64,000 nucleotides of DNA, taken from Phaeobacter sp. QD34_24. Lineage in GTDB: Bacteria > Pseudomonadota > Alphaproteobacteria > Rhodobacterales > Rhodobacteraceae. The position numbers were made by a program, and so were the translations under genes. This document shows, one piece after another, positions 54,231 to 61,966 of this stretch (within the stretch, counting starts at the first letter, position 1; each line of letters starts with the position of its first letter). Where the stretch lies: contig NZ_JARCJD010000016.1 in assembly GCF_028890115.1 (NCBI RefSeq), positions 1 to 64,000 of the forward strand. The letters run 5' to 3'. Below the pieces are notes generated by a model. It was not told where the DNA came from and did not search any database. It saw only the letters and a list, made by a program, of their open reading frames with translations.

Positions 54231-56261
54231 TCAGAAGGCGTTCATGGTCAGAAGCTCGTATTCCGCCACCAGGTCATTGTCCTGGTTGGTCAGGGTCACG
54301 TGCCAGCGGACCTCGCCGTATTCCTCGTTGCGGGGGGTCTTCTTCTTCACGGTGAGGCGCACCTTGATGCTGTCTCCGGCCGAGACCGGCTTCATGAAGC
54401 GCAACCCGTCAAGGCCGGTATTGGCCAGGACCGGACCTTCGTCCGGCTGCACGAAGAGGCCCGCGGCAAAGGACAACAGCAGGTAGCCATGCGCCACACG
54501 GCCCGGGAAGAACGGGTTCCGCTTGGCGGCGGCATCATCCATATGGGCATAGAAGGTATCGCCGGTGAAATGGGCGAAATGTTCGATATCTTCAAGCGTG
54601 ACGGTGCGCGGATCGGTGTGAAGGGTCTCTCCGATCGACAATTCACCATATTTGCGGGTGAAGGGATGCGCGGGGCCGGTGATTTCGGCCGCACCCGGCA
54701 CCCATTTTTCGCCAATTGCCGACAGGATGTCGGGGCTGCCCTGGATCGCGGTGCGCTGCATGTAGTGTTTGACGCCACGCACGCCGCCCATTTCCTCACC
54801 GCCGCCCGCGCGACCGGGGCCACCATGCACCATATGCGGCAGCGGGGAGCCGTGACCGGTGGATTCCTTCATCGAGTCGCGGTTGTTGAAGTAAAGACGC
54901 CCGTGGAAGGCACCGGCGCCAAGCGCCACCTGACGCGCCACTGCCGGATCATGGGTGATGACCGAAGCCACCAGCGAGCCCTGACCGCGGTTGGCGATCT
55001 CGATGGCGTGCTCCAGATCGCGGTAGCCCATGACGGTGGAGACAGGGCCGAAGGCCTCGGTGTCATGCACGCGCTGGGCGGTATCGGGGTTTTCACAGTG
55101 AAACAGTATTGGCGGCACAAAGGCGCCCTGGTCCGCATCGGCGCCTTCCACGGTGAAATTCTCGGGGTCGCCAAAGACACGTTTGGCTTCGGTGCCGATC
55201 AGGGCGGCCTTTTCAAGAACGTCGCGTTTCTGGCTGTTCGAGACCAGCGCGCCCATGCGGGTGGTCTCCAGGCGCGGATCGCCGATCACCACTTTCGACA
55301 GACGTGCCGAAAGCGCTTCGATCACCGCCTGCACCTGTGCCTCGGGGGCGATGATGCGGCGCACGGCGGTACATTTCTGCCCGGCCTTGGCGGTCATCTC
55401 GCGGGAGACTTCCTTGATGAAGAGGTCGAATTCCGGCGTGCCCGGCACCGCATCCGGCCCCAGGATCGAGGCGTTGAGGCTGTCCTGCTCGGCCACGAAA
55501 CGCACCGAGTTTTCCAGGATGGCGGGGGTGTTGCGCAATTTCAGCGCGGTGTCGGCCGAACCGGTGAAGCTGACCACATCCTGGCAGCCGAGACGGTCCA
55601 GCATGTCACCGATGCCGCCGGACACAAGCTGCAGCGCGCCTTCGGGCAGGATGCCGCTGTCGAGCATGATCTTCACCGCCAGCTCGGTCACATAGCAGGT
55701 CGCGGTCGCCGGTTTCACAATCGAGGGCACACCGGCCAGCAGGGTGGGGGCCAGTTTTTCCAGCATCCCCCAGACCGGGAAGTTGAAGGCATTGATATGG
55801 ACCGCAACCCCTTGCAGCGGCGTGCAGATATGCTGGCCGAGGAAGCTGCCGGTGCGGCTCAGATGCTCAATCTCGCCATCCAGATAGACATGGCCATCGG
55901 GCATTTCGCGGCGGCCCTTGGAGGCGAAGACGAACATGGTGCCGATGCCGCCGTCGATGTCGATCATGTGATCCGACTGCATGGCGCCGGTGTTGAAGGA
56001 CAGATCGTAAAGCGCGTCCTTGTGCTTGCCCAGTTCCGTGGCCAGCGCCTTCAGCATGCGGGCACGGTCGTGGAAGGTCAGCTTGCGCAGGGCCGGGCCG
56101 CCCACGTTGCGCGCATGATCCAGCATCGCCTGCACATCAAGGTCATCATTGCCTGCCGTGGCGATGACGGCACCGGTGACGGCGCTGGCGATATTGCGCG
56201 CGCCGGGCCCGGGTTTCACCCATTCCCCTGCCGCGTAGCTGGAAATCTCAAGAAGGCTCAT
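54231..56261 (-). CDS. paaZ: Bifunctional oxepin-CoA hydrolase / aldehyde dehydrogenase PaaZ
   Basis: 676-aa fusion. It opens the oxepin-CoA ring and oxidises the resulting aldehyde in aerobic phenylacetate breakdown. Residues 1-525 are the aldehyde dehydrogenase: Glu258 (VAEQDSLNA) and Cys297 (AGQKCTAVRR) match the catalytic pair. Residues about 530-676 are the MaoC-type hydratase (DTFYAHMDDAAAKRNPFFPG, VAHGYLLLSFAAGLF). A GGGAGAG site precedes the ATG. It is divergent from paaG and shares a control region containing a TetR-type palindrome. paaA-E are not in the window. Confidence 0.97.
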   Translation of the reverse strand: MSLLEISSYAAGEWVKPGPGARNIASAVTGAVIATAGNDDLDVQAMLDHARNVGGPALRKLTFHDRARMLKALATELGKHKDALYDLSFNTGAMQSDHMIDIDGGIGTMFVFASKGRREMPDGHVYLDGEIEHLSRTGSFLGQHICTPLQGVAVHINAFNFPVWGMLEKLAPTLLAGVPSIVKPATATCYVTELAVKIMLDSGILPEGALQLVSGGIGDMLDRLGCQDVVSFTGSADTALKLRNTPAILENSVRFVAEQDSLNASILGPDAVPGTPEFDLFIKEVSREMTAKAGQKCTAVRRIIAPEAQVQAVIEALSARLSKVVIGDPRLETTRMGALVSNSQKRDVLEKAALIGTEAKRVFGDPENFTVEGADADQGAFVPPILFHCENPDTAQRVHDTEAFGPVSTVMGYRDLEHAIEIANRGQGSLVASVITHDPAVARQVALGAGAFHGRLYFNNRDSMKESTGHGSPLPHMVHGGPGRAGGGEEMGGVRGVKHYMQRTAIQGSPDILSAIGEKWVPGAAEITGPAHPFTRKYGELSIGETLHTDPRTVTLEDIEHFAHFTGDTFYAHMDDAAAKRNPFFPGRVAHGYLLLSFAAGLFVQPDEGPVLANTGLDGLRFMKPVSAGDSIKVRLTVKKKTPRNEEYGEVRWHVTLTNQDNDLVAEYELLTMNAF

Positions 56262-56336
56262 TGCTCTCTCCCTAGGTTGCCCTGCCGCGCCATAACAATC
56301 CGAGGACGGCGCGCGGGGCCTGATTGAATTGCGATA

Positions 56337-56365
56337 TATATTGACCGTCCGGTCGGTTTATGCAA
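56337..56365 (-). promoter_or_regulatory. Predicted paaZ promoter
   Basis: On the minus strand TTGCAT (56365-56360) and AATATA (56342-56337) are 17 bases apart. The spacer contains the ACCG/CGGT palindrome at 56344-56357, so a bound repressor would block this promoter. Confidence 0.6.
56344..56357. promoter_or_regulatory. TetR-type (PaaR-like) operator
   Basis: ACCGTCCGGTCGGT is a 14-base palindrome with one mismatched pair (ACCGnCCGGnCGGT). It lies midway between paaZ and paaG and inside the paaZ promoter spacer. The type resembles known TetR-family PaaR sites. The best candidate binder is the TetR protein at the end of the paaG operon. Confidence 0.7.
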
Positions 56366-56450
56366 GAAAATTGTCCAAGAGGTCGCTCACCTGGTGTTTT
56401 TGGCAAGAAAGCAGCGGTGTAGCGGAGGGAATGCAATGGGGGAGCGGGAC

Positions 56451-57236
56451 ATGACCGACTCGATTCTGGTGGCAGATCACGGGACCTGGGTGGAAATCAC
56501 CCTCAATCGCCCGGACCGCCTGAACAGCTTCAACGATGAAATGCACTATGCCTTGCGCGCCGCATTGGAGGCTGCCCGCGATGGTGGCGCCCGTGCGGTT
56601 CTGCTGACCGGCGCTGGCCGCGGCTTTTGCGCCGGGCAGGATCTGGGCGACCGCGATCCGCGCAAGATGGATGGCCCGCCGGACCTCGGCAACACCGTGC
56701 GCACCTTCTATGCGCCGCTGGTGCGGCTGATCCGCTCGCTGGAGTTCCCGGTGATCTGCGCCGTCAATGGCGTCGCTGCCGGGGCAGGGGCCAATATCGC
56801 GTTGGCCTGTGACGTGGTTCTGGCTGCCGAAAGCGCCAAGTTCATCCAGTCCTTCTCGAAAGTGGGTCTGATCCCGGATACCGGGGGCAGTTGGCATCTG
56901 CCGCGTCTGCTGGGCGAAGCCCGCGCCAAGGGGCTCGCCTTCACCGCCGAGCCGCTGCCCGCGAAAAAGGCCGAGGATTGGGGGCTGATCTGGAAGGCGC
57001 TGCCCGATGAGGAACTGATGACAGAGGCCCGCGCCATGGCCGAGAAGTTCGGCAATGGTCCGACCTTGGGCATGGGCCTGACCAAGAAATGCATCCAGGC
57101 CGCAGCCGTGGACACGCTGACCGACCATCTGGAGATGGAAGCGGACGCGATGAAAACCTGCGGCGAAAGCGCCGATTATGCCGAGGGCGTTGCCTCTTTC
57201 CTGGAAAAACGCCAGCCGGTCTTCAAGGGCAAATGA
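56451..57236 (+). CDS. paaG: 2-(1,2-epoxy-1,2-dihydrophenyl)acetyl-CoA isomerase PaaG
   Basis: 261-aa enoyl-CoA hydratase/isomerase (crotonase) fold. It converts the epoxide of phenylacetyl-CoA to oxepin-CoA. WVEITLNRPDRLNSFNDEM at the start and ARAVLLTGAGRGFCAGQDLG hold the CoA/oxyanion elements. KVGLIPDTGGSWHLPRLLG carries the conserved Asp region. The ATG at 56451 gives a length like that of E. coli PaaG. An in-frame ATG at 56436 has an equally good ribosome site. The next gene overlaps its stop (ATGA). Confidence 0.93.
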   Translation: MTDSILVADHGTWVEITLNRPDRLNSFNDEMHYALRAALEAARDGGARAVLLTGAGRGFCAGQDLGDRDPRKMDGPPDLGNTVRTFYAPLVRLIRSLEFPVICAVNGVAAGAGANIALACDVVLAAESAKFIQSFSKVGLIPDTGGSWHLPRLLGEARAKGLAFTAEPLPAKKAEDWGLIWKALPDEELMTEARAMAEKFGNGPTLGMGLTKKCIQAAAVDTLTDHLEMEADAMKTCGESADYAEGVASFLEKRQPVFKGK

Positions 57237-57664
57237 GCATGACACCCAAAGAACGCGCCGAGAAATCCAGCGCTGCCATGTGGGCCAGCGACAACGCGTC
57301 GAAATGGGCCGGGATGGAGATTGTCGAGGTCGACGAAGGCCGCGCCGTGCTGCAATTGACGGTGGAGGCGCATCATTGCAACGGCCATGGCATCTGCCAT
57401 GGGGGCGTCACCTTCATACTGGCCGACAGCGCCTTTGCCTTTGCCTGCAACAGCCGCAACCAGTCGACCGTCGCGCAGAGCAACGCCATTACCTATACCG
57501 CGCCGGGCCGCCTGGGCGACCGGCTGACCGCCGATGCGCGCGAGGTCTCCCTGACCGGGCGCAGCGGTATTTATGATGTGACCGTAAGAAATCAGGATGA
57601 CCTGGTGATCGCAGAGTTTCGGGGCCAGTCCCGCGCGATCAAGGGCCATCTGTTCGAAGAGTAG
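57233..57664 (+). CDS. paaI: Hydroxyphenylacetyl-CoA thioesterase PaaI
   Basis: 143-aa hotdog-fold thioesterase that frees CoA from dead-end acyl-CoA intermediates of the phenylacetate pathway. GHGICHGGVTFILADSAFAFACNS at about 49-72 is the HGG motif and its helix; the conserved Asp is at the ADSAFAF step. AITYTAPGRLGDRLTADA is the second signature. ATG overlaps the paaG stop. paaK follows 14 bases downstream. Confidence 0.94.
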   Translation: MSMTPKERAEKSSAAMWASDNASKWAGMEIVEVDEGRAVLQLTVEAHHCNGHGICHGGVTFILADSAFAFACNSRNQSTVAQSNAITYTAPGRLGDRLTADAREVSLTGRSGIYDVTVRNQDDLVIAEFRGQSRAIKGHLFEE

Positions 57665-57678
57665 GTGAGGAATACGCC

Positions 57679-58989
57679 ATGAAAGACCTGACCCCCAACA
57701 AGAGCGATCTCGACGCCATCGAAATCGCCTCCATCGACGAAATCCGCAGCCTGCAGCTGGAGCGCCTGAAGTGGTCGCTGCGCCATGCCTATGACAACGT
57801 GCCGATGTACAAGCAGCGGTTCGACGAGGCGGGCGTGCATCCCGACGACCTGCAGCAGCTGTCGGATCTTGCGAAGTTTCCCTTCACCTACAAGAACGAC
57901 CTGCGCGACAACTACCCGTTCGGCCTGTTTGCCGTGCCGCGCGAAGAGATCATCCGCCTGCATGCTTCCTCGGGCACCACCGGGAAGCCGACCGTCGTGG
58001 GCTACACCAAGAATGACATCGACAATTGGGCCGATCTGGTCGCGCGGAGCTTGCGCGCTGCCGGTCTGCGCAAGGGCGACATGGTGCATAACGCCTATGG
58101 CTATGGGCTGTTCACCGGCGGTCTGGGTGCGCACTACGGGATCGAACGCCTTGGCGCCACCGTCGTGCCGATGTCTGGCGGGCAGACCGAGAAACAGGTG
58201 GGCCTGATCACCGATTTCCAGCCCGATGGCATCATGGTGACGCCATCCTATATGCTGAATATCCTCGAGCAGTACCACAAGGTCGGCCTCGACCCGCGTG
58301 AAAGCTCGCTGCAGGTGGGTGTCTTTGGTGCCGAACCCTGGACCGATGCCATGCGCCGTGAGGTCGAAGAGGCCTTTGACATGCACGCGGTCGATATCTA
58401 CGGGCTCAGCGAAATCATGGGGCCGGGTGTGGCCAGCGAATGCGTGGAAACCAAGGACGGCCCGGTGATCTGGGAAGACCACTTCCTGCCCGAGATCATC
58501 GACCCCGTTACCGGTGAAGTGCTGCCCGATGGCGAAATGGGCGAGCTGGTCTTTACCACGCTCACCAAGGAAGGCCTGCCGATGGTGCGCTACCGCACCC
58601 GCGATCTGACCCGCCTGCTGCCCGGCACCTCCCGCACCATGCGGCGGATGGAGAAGATCACCGGCCGCAGCGACGACATGATCATCCTGCGCGGCGTCAA
58701 TGTCTTCCCCAGCCAGATCGAAGAGCAGCTGATGGCCACCGGCGGTCTTGCACCGCATTATCAGATCGAGCTCTATAAATCCGGCCGCATGGATGCGATG
58801 CGCGTCTATGTGGAAGCCAACCCGGATGCCACCGACGAGCTGTCCAAGACCGCCGCGGCCCGGATGCTGACCAAGCGGATCAAGGATATGGTCGGCGTCT
58901 CCACCGAGATCATCGTCGGTGAACCCGGCGAGGTCGAGCGGAGCCAGGGAAAGGCCAAGCGCGTCGTCGACAACCGCGACAAGGGGTAA
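57679..58989 (+). CDS. paaK: Phenylacetate--CoA ligase
   Basis: 436-aa AMP-forming ligase that activates phenylacetate to phenylacetyl-CoA, the first pathway step and the inducer-forming reaction. LHASSGTTGKPTVVGYTKND (ATP-binding P-loop) at about 94-113, AYGYGLFTGGLGAHYG, FGAEPWTD, DIYGLSEIMGPG and YRTRDLTRLLPG follow. GRSDDMIILRGVNVFPSQIE begins the C-terminal mobile domain, whose catalytic Lys is expected in SQGKAKRV. Ribosome site GAGGAA. The regulator gene follows by seven bases. Confidence 0.97.
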   Translation: MKDLTPNKSDLDAIEIASIDEIRSLQLERLKWSLRHAYDNVPMYKQRFDEAGVHPDDLQQLSDLAKFPFTYKNDLRDNYPFGLFAVPREEIIRLHASSGTTGKPTVVGYTKNDIDNWADLVARSLRAAGLRKGDMVHNAYGYGLFTGGLGAHYGIERLGATVVPMSGGQTEKQVGLITDFQPDGIMVTPSYMLNILEQYHKVGLDPRESSLQVGVFGAEPWTDAMRREVEEAFDMHAVDIYGLSEIMGPGVASECVETKDGPVIWEDHFLPEIIDPVTGEVLPDGEMGELVFTTLTKEGLPMVRYRTRDLTRLLPGTSRTMRRMEKITGRSDDMIILRGVNVFPSQIEEQLMATGGLAPHYQIELYKSGRMDAMRVYVEANPDATDELSKTAAARMLTKRIKDMVGVSTEIIVGEPGEVERSQGKAKRVVDNRDKG

Positions 58990-58996
58990 GATATCC

Positions 58997-59593
58997 GTGG
59001 CCCGCACGATTGCAAAAGACCATGACCAGAAACGCACGCAGATCCTGAAATCTGCAGCGAAGGTGTTTGCCGAAGCCGGGTATGACCGCGCCTCGATGAC
59101 CCAGCTGGCGCGCGATTGCGGGATCTCAAAGGCCAATATCTACCACTATTACGACAGCAAGGATGCCGTGCTTTTCGGCCTCCTTGAAACCTATCTGAGC
59201 GATCTGCGGGACAGGGTCTGCGAGTTGGATCTTACGGGCCTTGAACCAGAGGCGCGCCTGCGCCGCATCGTGGCCGAGGTCCTGCTGGCCTATCAGGGCG
59301 CCGATCACGAACACCAGGTGCAGATTAGCGCCATGTCGGCCCTGCCGGAAGAACAGCAAAAACTGCTGCGGGGCTACCAGCGGGAACTTGTCACCTTCAT
59401 GAGCGATGCGATCAGCGCCGTCGCGCCGCAGGTGTTTGAGGGCGACCCGGCAAAATTGCGCGCGGCCACCATGTCCGTCTTTGGCATGCTGAACTGGTAC
59501 TACATGTGGAATTCCGGTGCCGGATCCGAGGCCCGCGAAGGCTATGCCGATATGGTCGCAACGCTCACGCTGAATGGCGTGAGGGGCCTGTAG
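58997..59593 (+). CDS. paaR: TetR family regulator of the paa cluster (PaaR-like)
   Basis: 198 aa. The TetR helix-turn-helix spans about residues 33-52 (SMTQLARDCGISKANIYHYY), followed by DSKDAVLFGLLETYL. The start is a GTG at 58997 after AAGGGG; no ATG fits the family alignment. The C-terminal domain resembles TetR proteins found in paa operons of Betaproteobacteria and Roseobacter. It is last in paaG-paaI-paaK-paaR, and its likely site is the palindrome at 56344-56357, which would regulate both arms. Ligand is probably phenylacetyl-CoA by analogy. Confidence 0.85.
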   Translation: MARTIAKDHDQKRTQILKSAAKVFAEAGYDRASMTQLARDCGISKANIYHYYDSKDAVLFGLLETYLSDLRDRVCELDLTGLEPEARLRRIVAEVLLAYQGADHEHQVQISAMSALPEEQQKLLRGYQRELVTFMSDAISAVAPQVFEGDPAKLRAATMSVFGMLNWYYMWNSGAGSEAREGYADMVATLTLNGVRGL

Positions 59594-59660
59594 CCAAGGT
59601 ATCGTCTCTTGATCTGACAGAGGCGCGTTCAGAACCCCAGCTGAGCCTCAGCCAACGAAA

Positions 59661-59686
59661 AAGGCCGCCCGGAAAAGGGCGGCCTT
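59661..59686. terminator. Bidirectional terminator between paaR and cspA
   Basis: AAGGCCGCCC, loop GGAAAA, GGGCGGCCTT with an A-run on the left. It separates the paaG operon from the convergent cold-shock gene. The remaining bases of the 170-base gap show nothing else. Confidence 0.8.
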
Positions 59687-59763
59687 ACGTGATTCGGGAA
59701 GCAACAGCGCCGTCATCATTCTTTTATTTCGGTTTGTGCAAGGCAGGCGCCTGGCGAACAACC

Positions 59764-59970
59764 TCAGAGCAGTTGCAGGGATCCTGCGGACTGCTTGCCG
59801 TCGCGGCCGGTTTCCAGCTCATAGGAAACTTTCTGGTTGTCGTTCAAACCGTTGAGGCCCGAGCGTTCAACCGCAGAGATGTGCACGAACACATCTTTTC
59901 CACCGGCTTCGGGCTCGATGAAGCCGTAGCCTTTTGTTGCGTTGAACCATTTTACGGTGCCGTTGGCCAT
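59764..59970 (-). CDS. cspA: Cold-shock domain protein
   Basis: 68-aa single-stranded nucleic-acid-binding protein of one OB-fold domain. The RNP1 motif KGYGFIEP and RNP2 VFVHIS are both present. MANGTVKWFNATKGYGFIEP is the standard start, which fixes the ATG at 59970. CspA-type proteins melt RNA structure, often at low temperature. It is single and has its own promoter region before trpS on the same strand. Confidence 0.97.
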   Translation of the reverse strand: MANGTVKWFNATKGYGFIEPEAGGKDVFVHISAVERSGLNGLNDNQKVSYELETGRDGKQSAGSLQLL

Positions 59971-60025
59971 CCGATATCTCCAAGTAGACAGCCCCCGCAA
60001 CGTGCGAGGGCTTGGCAGATACCTA

Positions 60026-61054
60026 TCACAGGGAGCTCGGTCCGACCATGCCAATAATATCATAGGTTTTGCGCAGGATCGGCGCGGTGATCTCGCGGGC
60101 ACGTTCGGCGCCGCGGGCAAGGATCTTGTCGATCTCGTCCTGATGCTGCATCAGGCGCGCCATCTCGGTGGTGATCGGGGCCATCTTGGCCACGGCGAGA
60201 TCCGCCAGCATCGGCTTGAACTCGGAGAATTGCTTGCCGCCCACATCTGCCAGTACCTGATCCACCGACTGTTCCGCCATGGCGGCGTAGATATTGACCA
60301 GATTGCGGGCCTCGGGACGCTCTTCCAGACCCTTCGCCTCGGAGGGCAGGGCATCCGGGTCGGTCTTGGCCTTGCGGATCTTCTTGGCAATCGCATCGGC
60401 GTCATCGGTCAGGTTGATGCGGCTGGCATCCGAAGGATCCGATTTCGACATCTTCTTGGTGCCGTCACGCAGCGACATCACGCGGGTTCCGGCGCCTTCG
60501 ATGACCGGCTCGGTCTCGGGGAAGAAGTTCACGCCATAGTCGTGGTTGAACTTGATCGCGATATCGCGGGTCAGTTCGAGGTGCTGTTTCTGATCCTCAC
60601 CCACCGGCACATGGGTGGCGTGATAGACCAGGATGTCCGCCGCCATCAGCGCCGGATAGGCAAAGAGCCCAAGCGATGCGTTCTGGGCGTTCTTGCCCGC
60701 CTTGTCCTTCCACTGGGTCATGCGCTGCATCCAGCCCATGCGGGCGACGCAGTTGAACACCCAGGCCAGTTGCGCATGTTCGGGCACCTGGCTCTGGTTG
60801 ATCAGGATGGATTGTTCGGGATCCAGCCCCGCCGCGATAAAGCCCGCGCAGAGTTCGCGGGTGGATTTCTTCAGATCCGCAGGGTCCTGCCAGACGGTGA
60901 TCGCGTGCAGGTCCACCATGCAGTAGATGGTCTCCACATCCTTGGCCTGCCAGTCGACAAAACGCTTGAGCGCGCCCAGATAGTTGCCAAGGTGCAGGTT
61001 GCCCGAAGGCTGGATGCCGGAAAAGACACGCGGCGTGAAGGTGGTCTCGCTCAT
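60026..61054 (-). CDS. trpS: Tryptophan--tRNA ligase
   Basis: 342-aa class I synthetase. The HIGH-like motif is in [19 protein letters not shown] (residues 12-30; HLGN at 21-24), and the KMSKS loop is exact at 201-205. I chose the ATG at 61054; residues upstream in the open frame look non-coding. It lies downstream of murJ on the same strand, with the rhomboid-like gene in the opposite direction between them. Confidence 0.97.
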   Translation of the reverse strand: MSETTFTPRVFSGIQPSGNLHLGNYLGALKRFVDWQAKDVETIYCMVDLHAITVWQDPADLKKSTRELCAGFIAAGLDPEQSILINQSQVPEHAQLAWVFNCVARMGWMQRMTQWKDKAGKNAQNASLGLFAYPALMAADILVYHATHVPVGEDQKQHLELTRDIAIKFNHDYGVNFFPETEPVIEGAGTRVMSLRDGTKKMSKSDPSDASRINLTDDADAIAKKIRKAKTDPDALPSEAKGLEERPEARNLVNIYAAMAEQSVDQVLADVGGKQFSEFKPMLADLAVAKMAPITTEMARLMQHQDEIDKILARGAERAREITAPILRKTYDIIGMVGPSSL

Positions 61055-61187
61055 CGAGAAACTCCCGTCTGGAAATAGGGCCTGCGGTGGCTTAACCATG
61101 GGCGCAACGGTCGTCAACAGCCCGTCCCCCTGCGCGGGGCAACACGGGCGCGTGAAACGGCTGGCGCAGGCAAAGAGGCATCAAGAC

Positions 61188-61874
61188 ATGAGCAGCAGCG
61201 AAAACCACTCTCCCGTCAATCCGCTTCCCCCCGTGGTGGTGGCGCTGGTGCTGCTGATCATGGGGATCGAGGCGGCCTTTTCCCTGGGCACACGAGGGAT
61301 CGTTGGCGGACCCACGGCGGTGGGCTGGCGGCTGGAGGCGTTTCAGTCCTACGCTTTCTCGGCCGAGATATTCTGGTGGATGTGGGAGACCGGGCAATGG
61401 CCGGTGGAGCACCTGATGCGCTTTGTCTCCTTTGCCTTTGTGCATGGCAGTTTCACCCATGCGCTGTTCGTCTGCGTCTTCGTGCTGGCCATGGGCAGGA
61501 TGGTCGGAGAGGTCTTTGGCGATCTGGCGATGATCGTGATCTTCGTCCTCTCGGCCATTGGCGGCGCCCTTGGCTATGCGGTCTTTGCAGGCGGGCAGGT
61601 GCCGCTGATTGGCGGCTTCCCGGCGGTCTACGGGCTGATCGGGGCCTTTACCTACATCCTGTGGCGGCAGTTGTCGCTGGTGGGGGCACAGCAAAGCCGG
61701 GCCTTTTCGCTGATTGCCTTCCTGATGGGGGTGCAGCTGTTGTTCGCGCTGCTGTTTGGCGGCCAGCCGGATTGGATCGCGGATCTTGCGGGCTTTGCCA
61801 CCGGGTTCTTCCTGTCCTTCTTCCTGGCACCGGGCGGCTGGGCGCGGTTTCGAAACAACATCCGCCACGACTGA
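61188..61874 (+). CDS. Rhomboid-family membrane protein lacking the Ser/His dyad
   Basis: 228 aa with about six membrane helices of the rhomboid fold. The first loop and helix 2 region (FVHGSFTHALFVCVFVLAMG, 84-103) keeps two His but the usual Asn is Val. In the catalytic helix, GGFPAVYGLIGA (142-153) replaces the GxSG motif, so there is no serine. In the last helix, DLAGFATG (199-206) has Asp199 where the catalytic His is expected. It is probably an inactive, iRhom-like protein. It is an isolated gene between convergent trpS and murJ. Confidence 0.82.
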   Translation: MSSSENHSPVNPLPPVVVALVLLIMGIEAAFSLGTRGIVGGPTAVGWRLEAFQSYAFSAEIFWWMWETGQWPVEHLMRFVSFAFVHGSFTHALFVCVFVLAMGRMVGEVFGDLAMIVIFVLSAIGGALGYAVFAGGQVPLIGGFPAVYGLIGAFTYILWRQLSLVGAQQSRAFSLIAFLMGVQLLFALLFGGQPDWIADLAGFATGFFLSFFLAPGGWARFRNNIRHD

Positions 61875-61886
61875 GGCGCAAACGGC

Positions 61887-61960
61887 GCGCTCCCGCCCGG
61901 ATCGCGGCATGACACATGCCTTATCCCGTTGGGCGGGGCGCCGTGCTGCCGCACGGCGCG
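61887..61960. repeat. Dispersed GC-rich intergenic repeat, copy D (variant)
   Basis: Begins with GCGCTCCCGC, 10 bases identical to copies A, B and C, and contains a strong hairpin (GGCGCCGTGC, TGCC, GCACGGCGC-type). It fills the gap between the convergent rhomboid-like gene and murJ and may act as their terminator. Confidence 0.45.
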
Positions 61961-61966
61961 GGCGCG

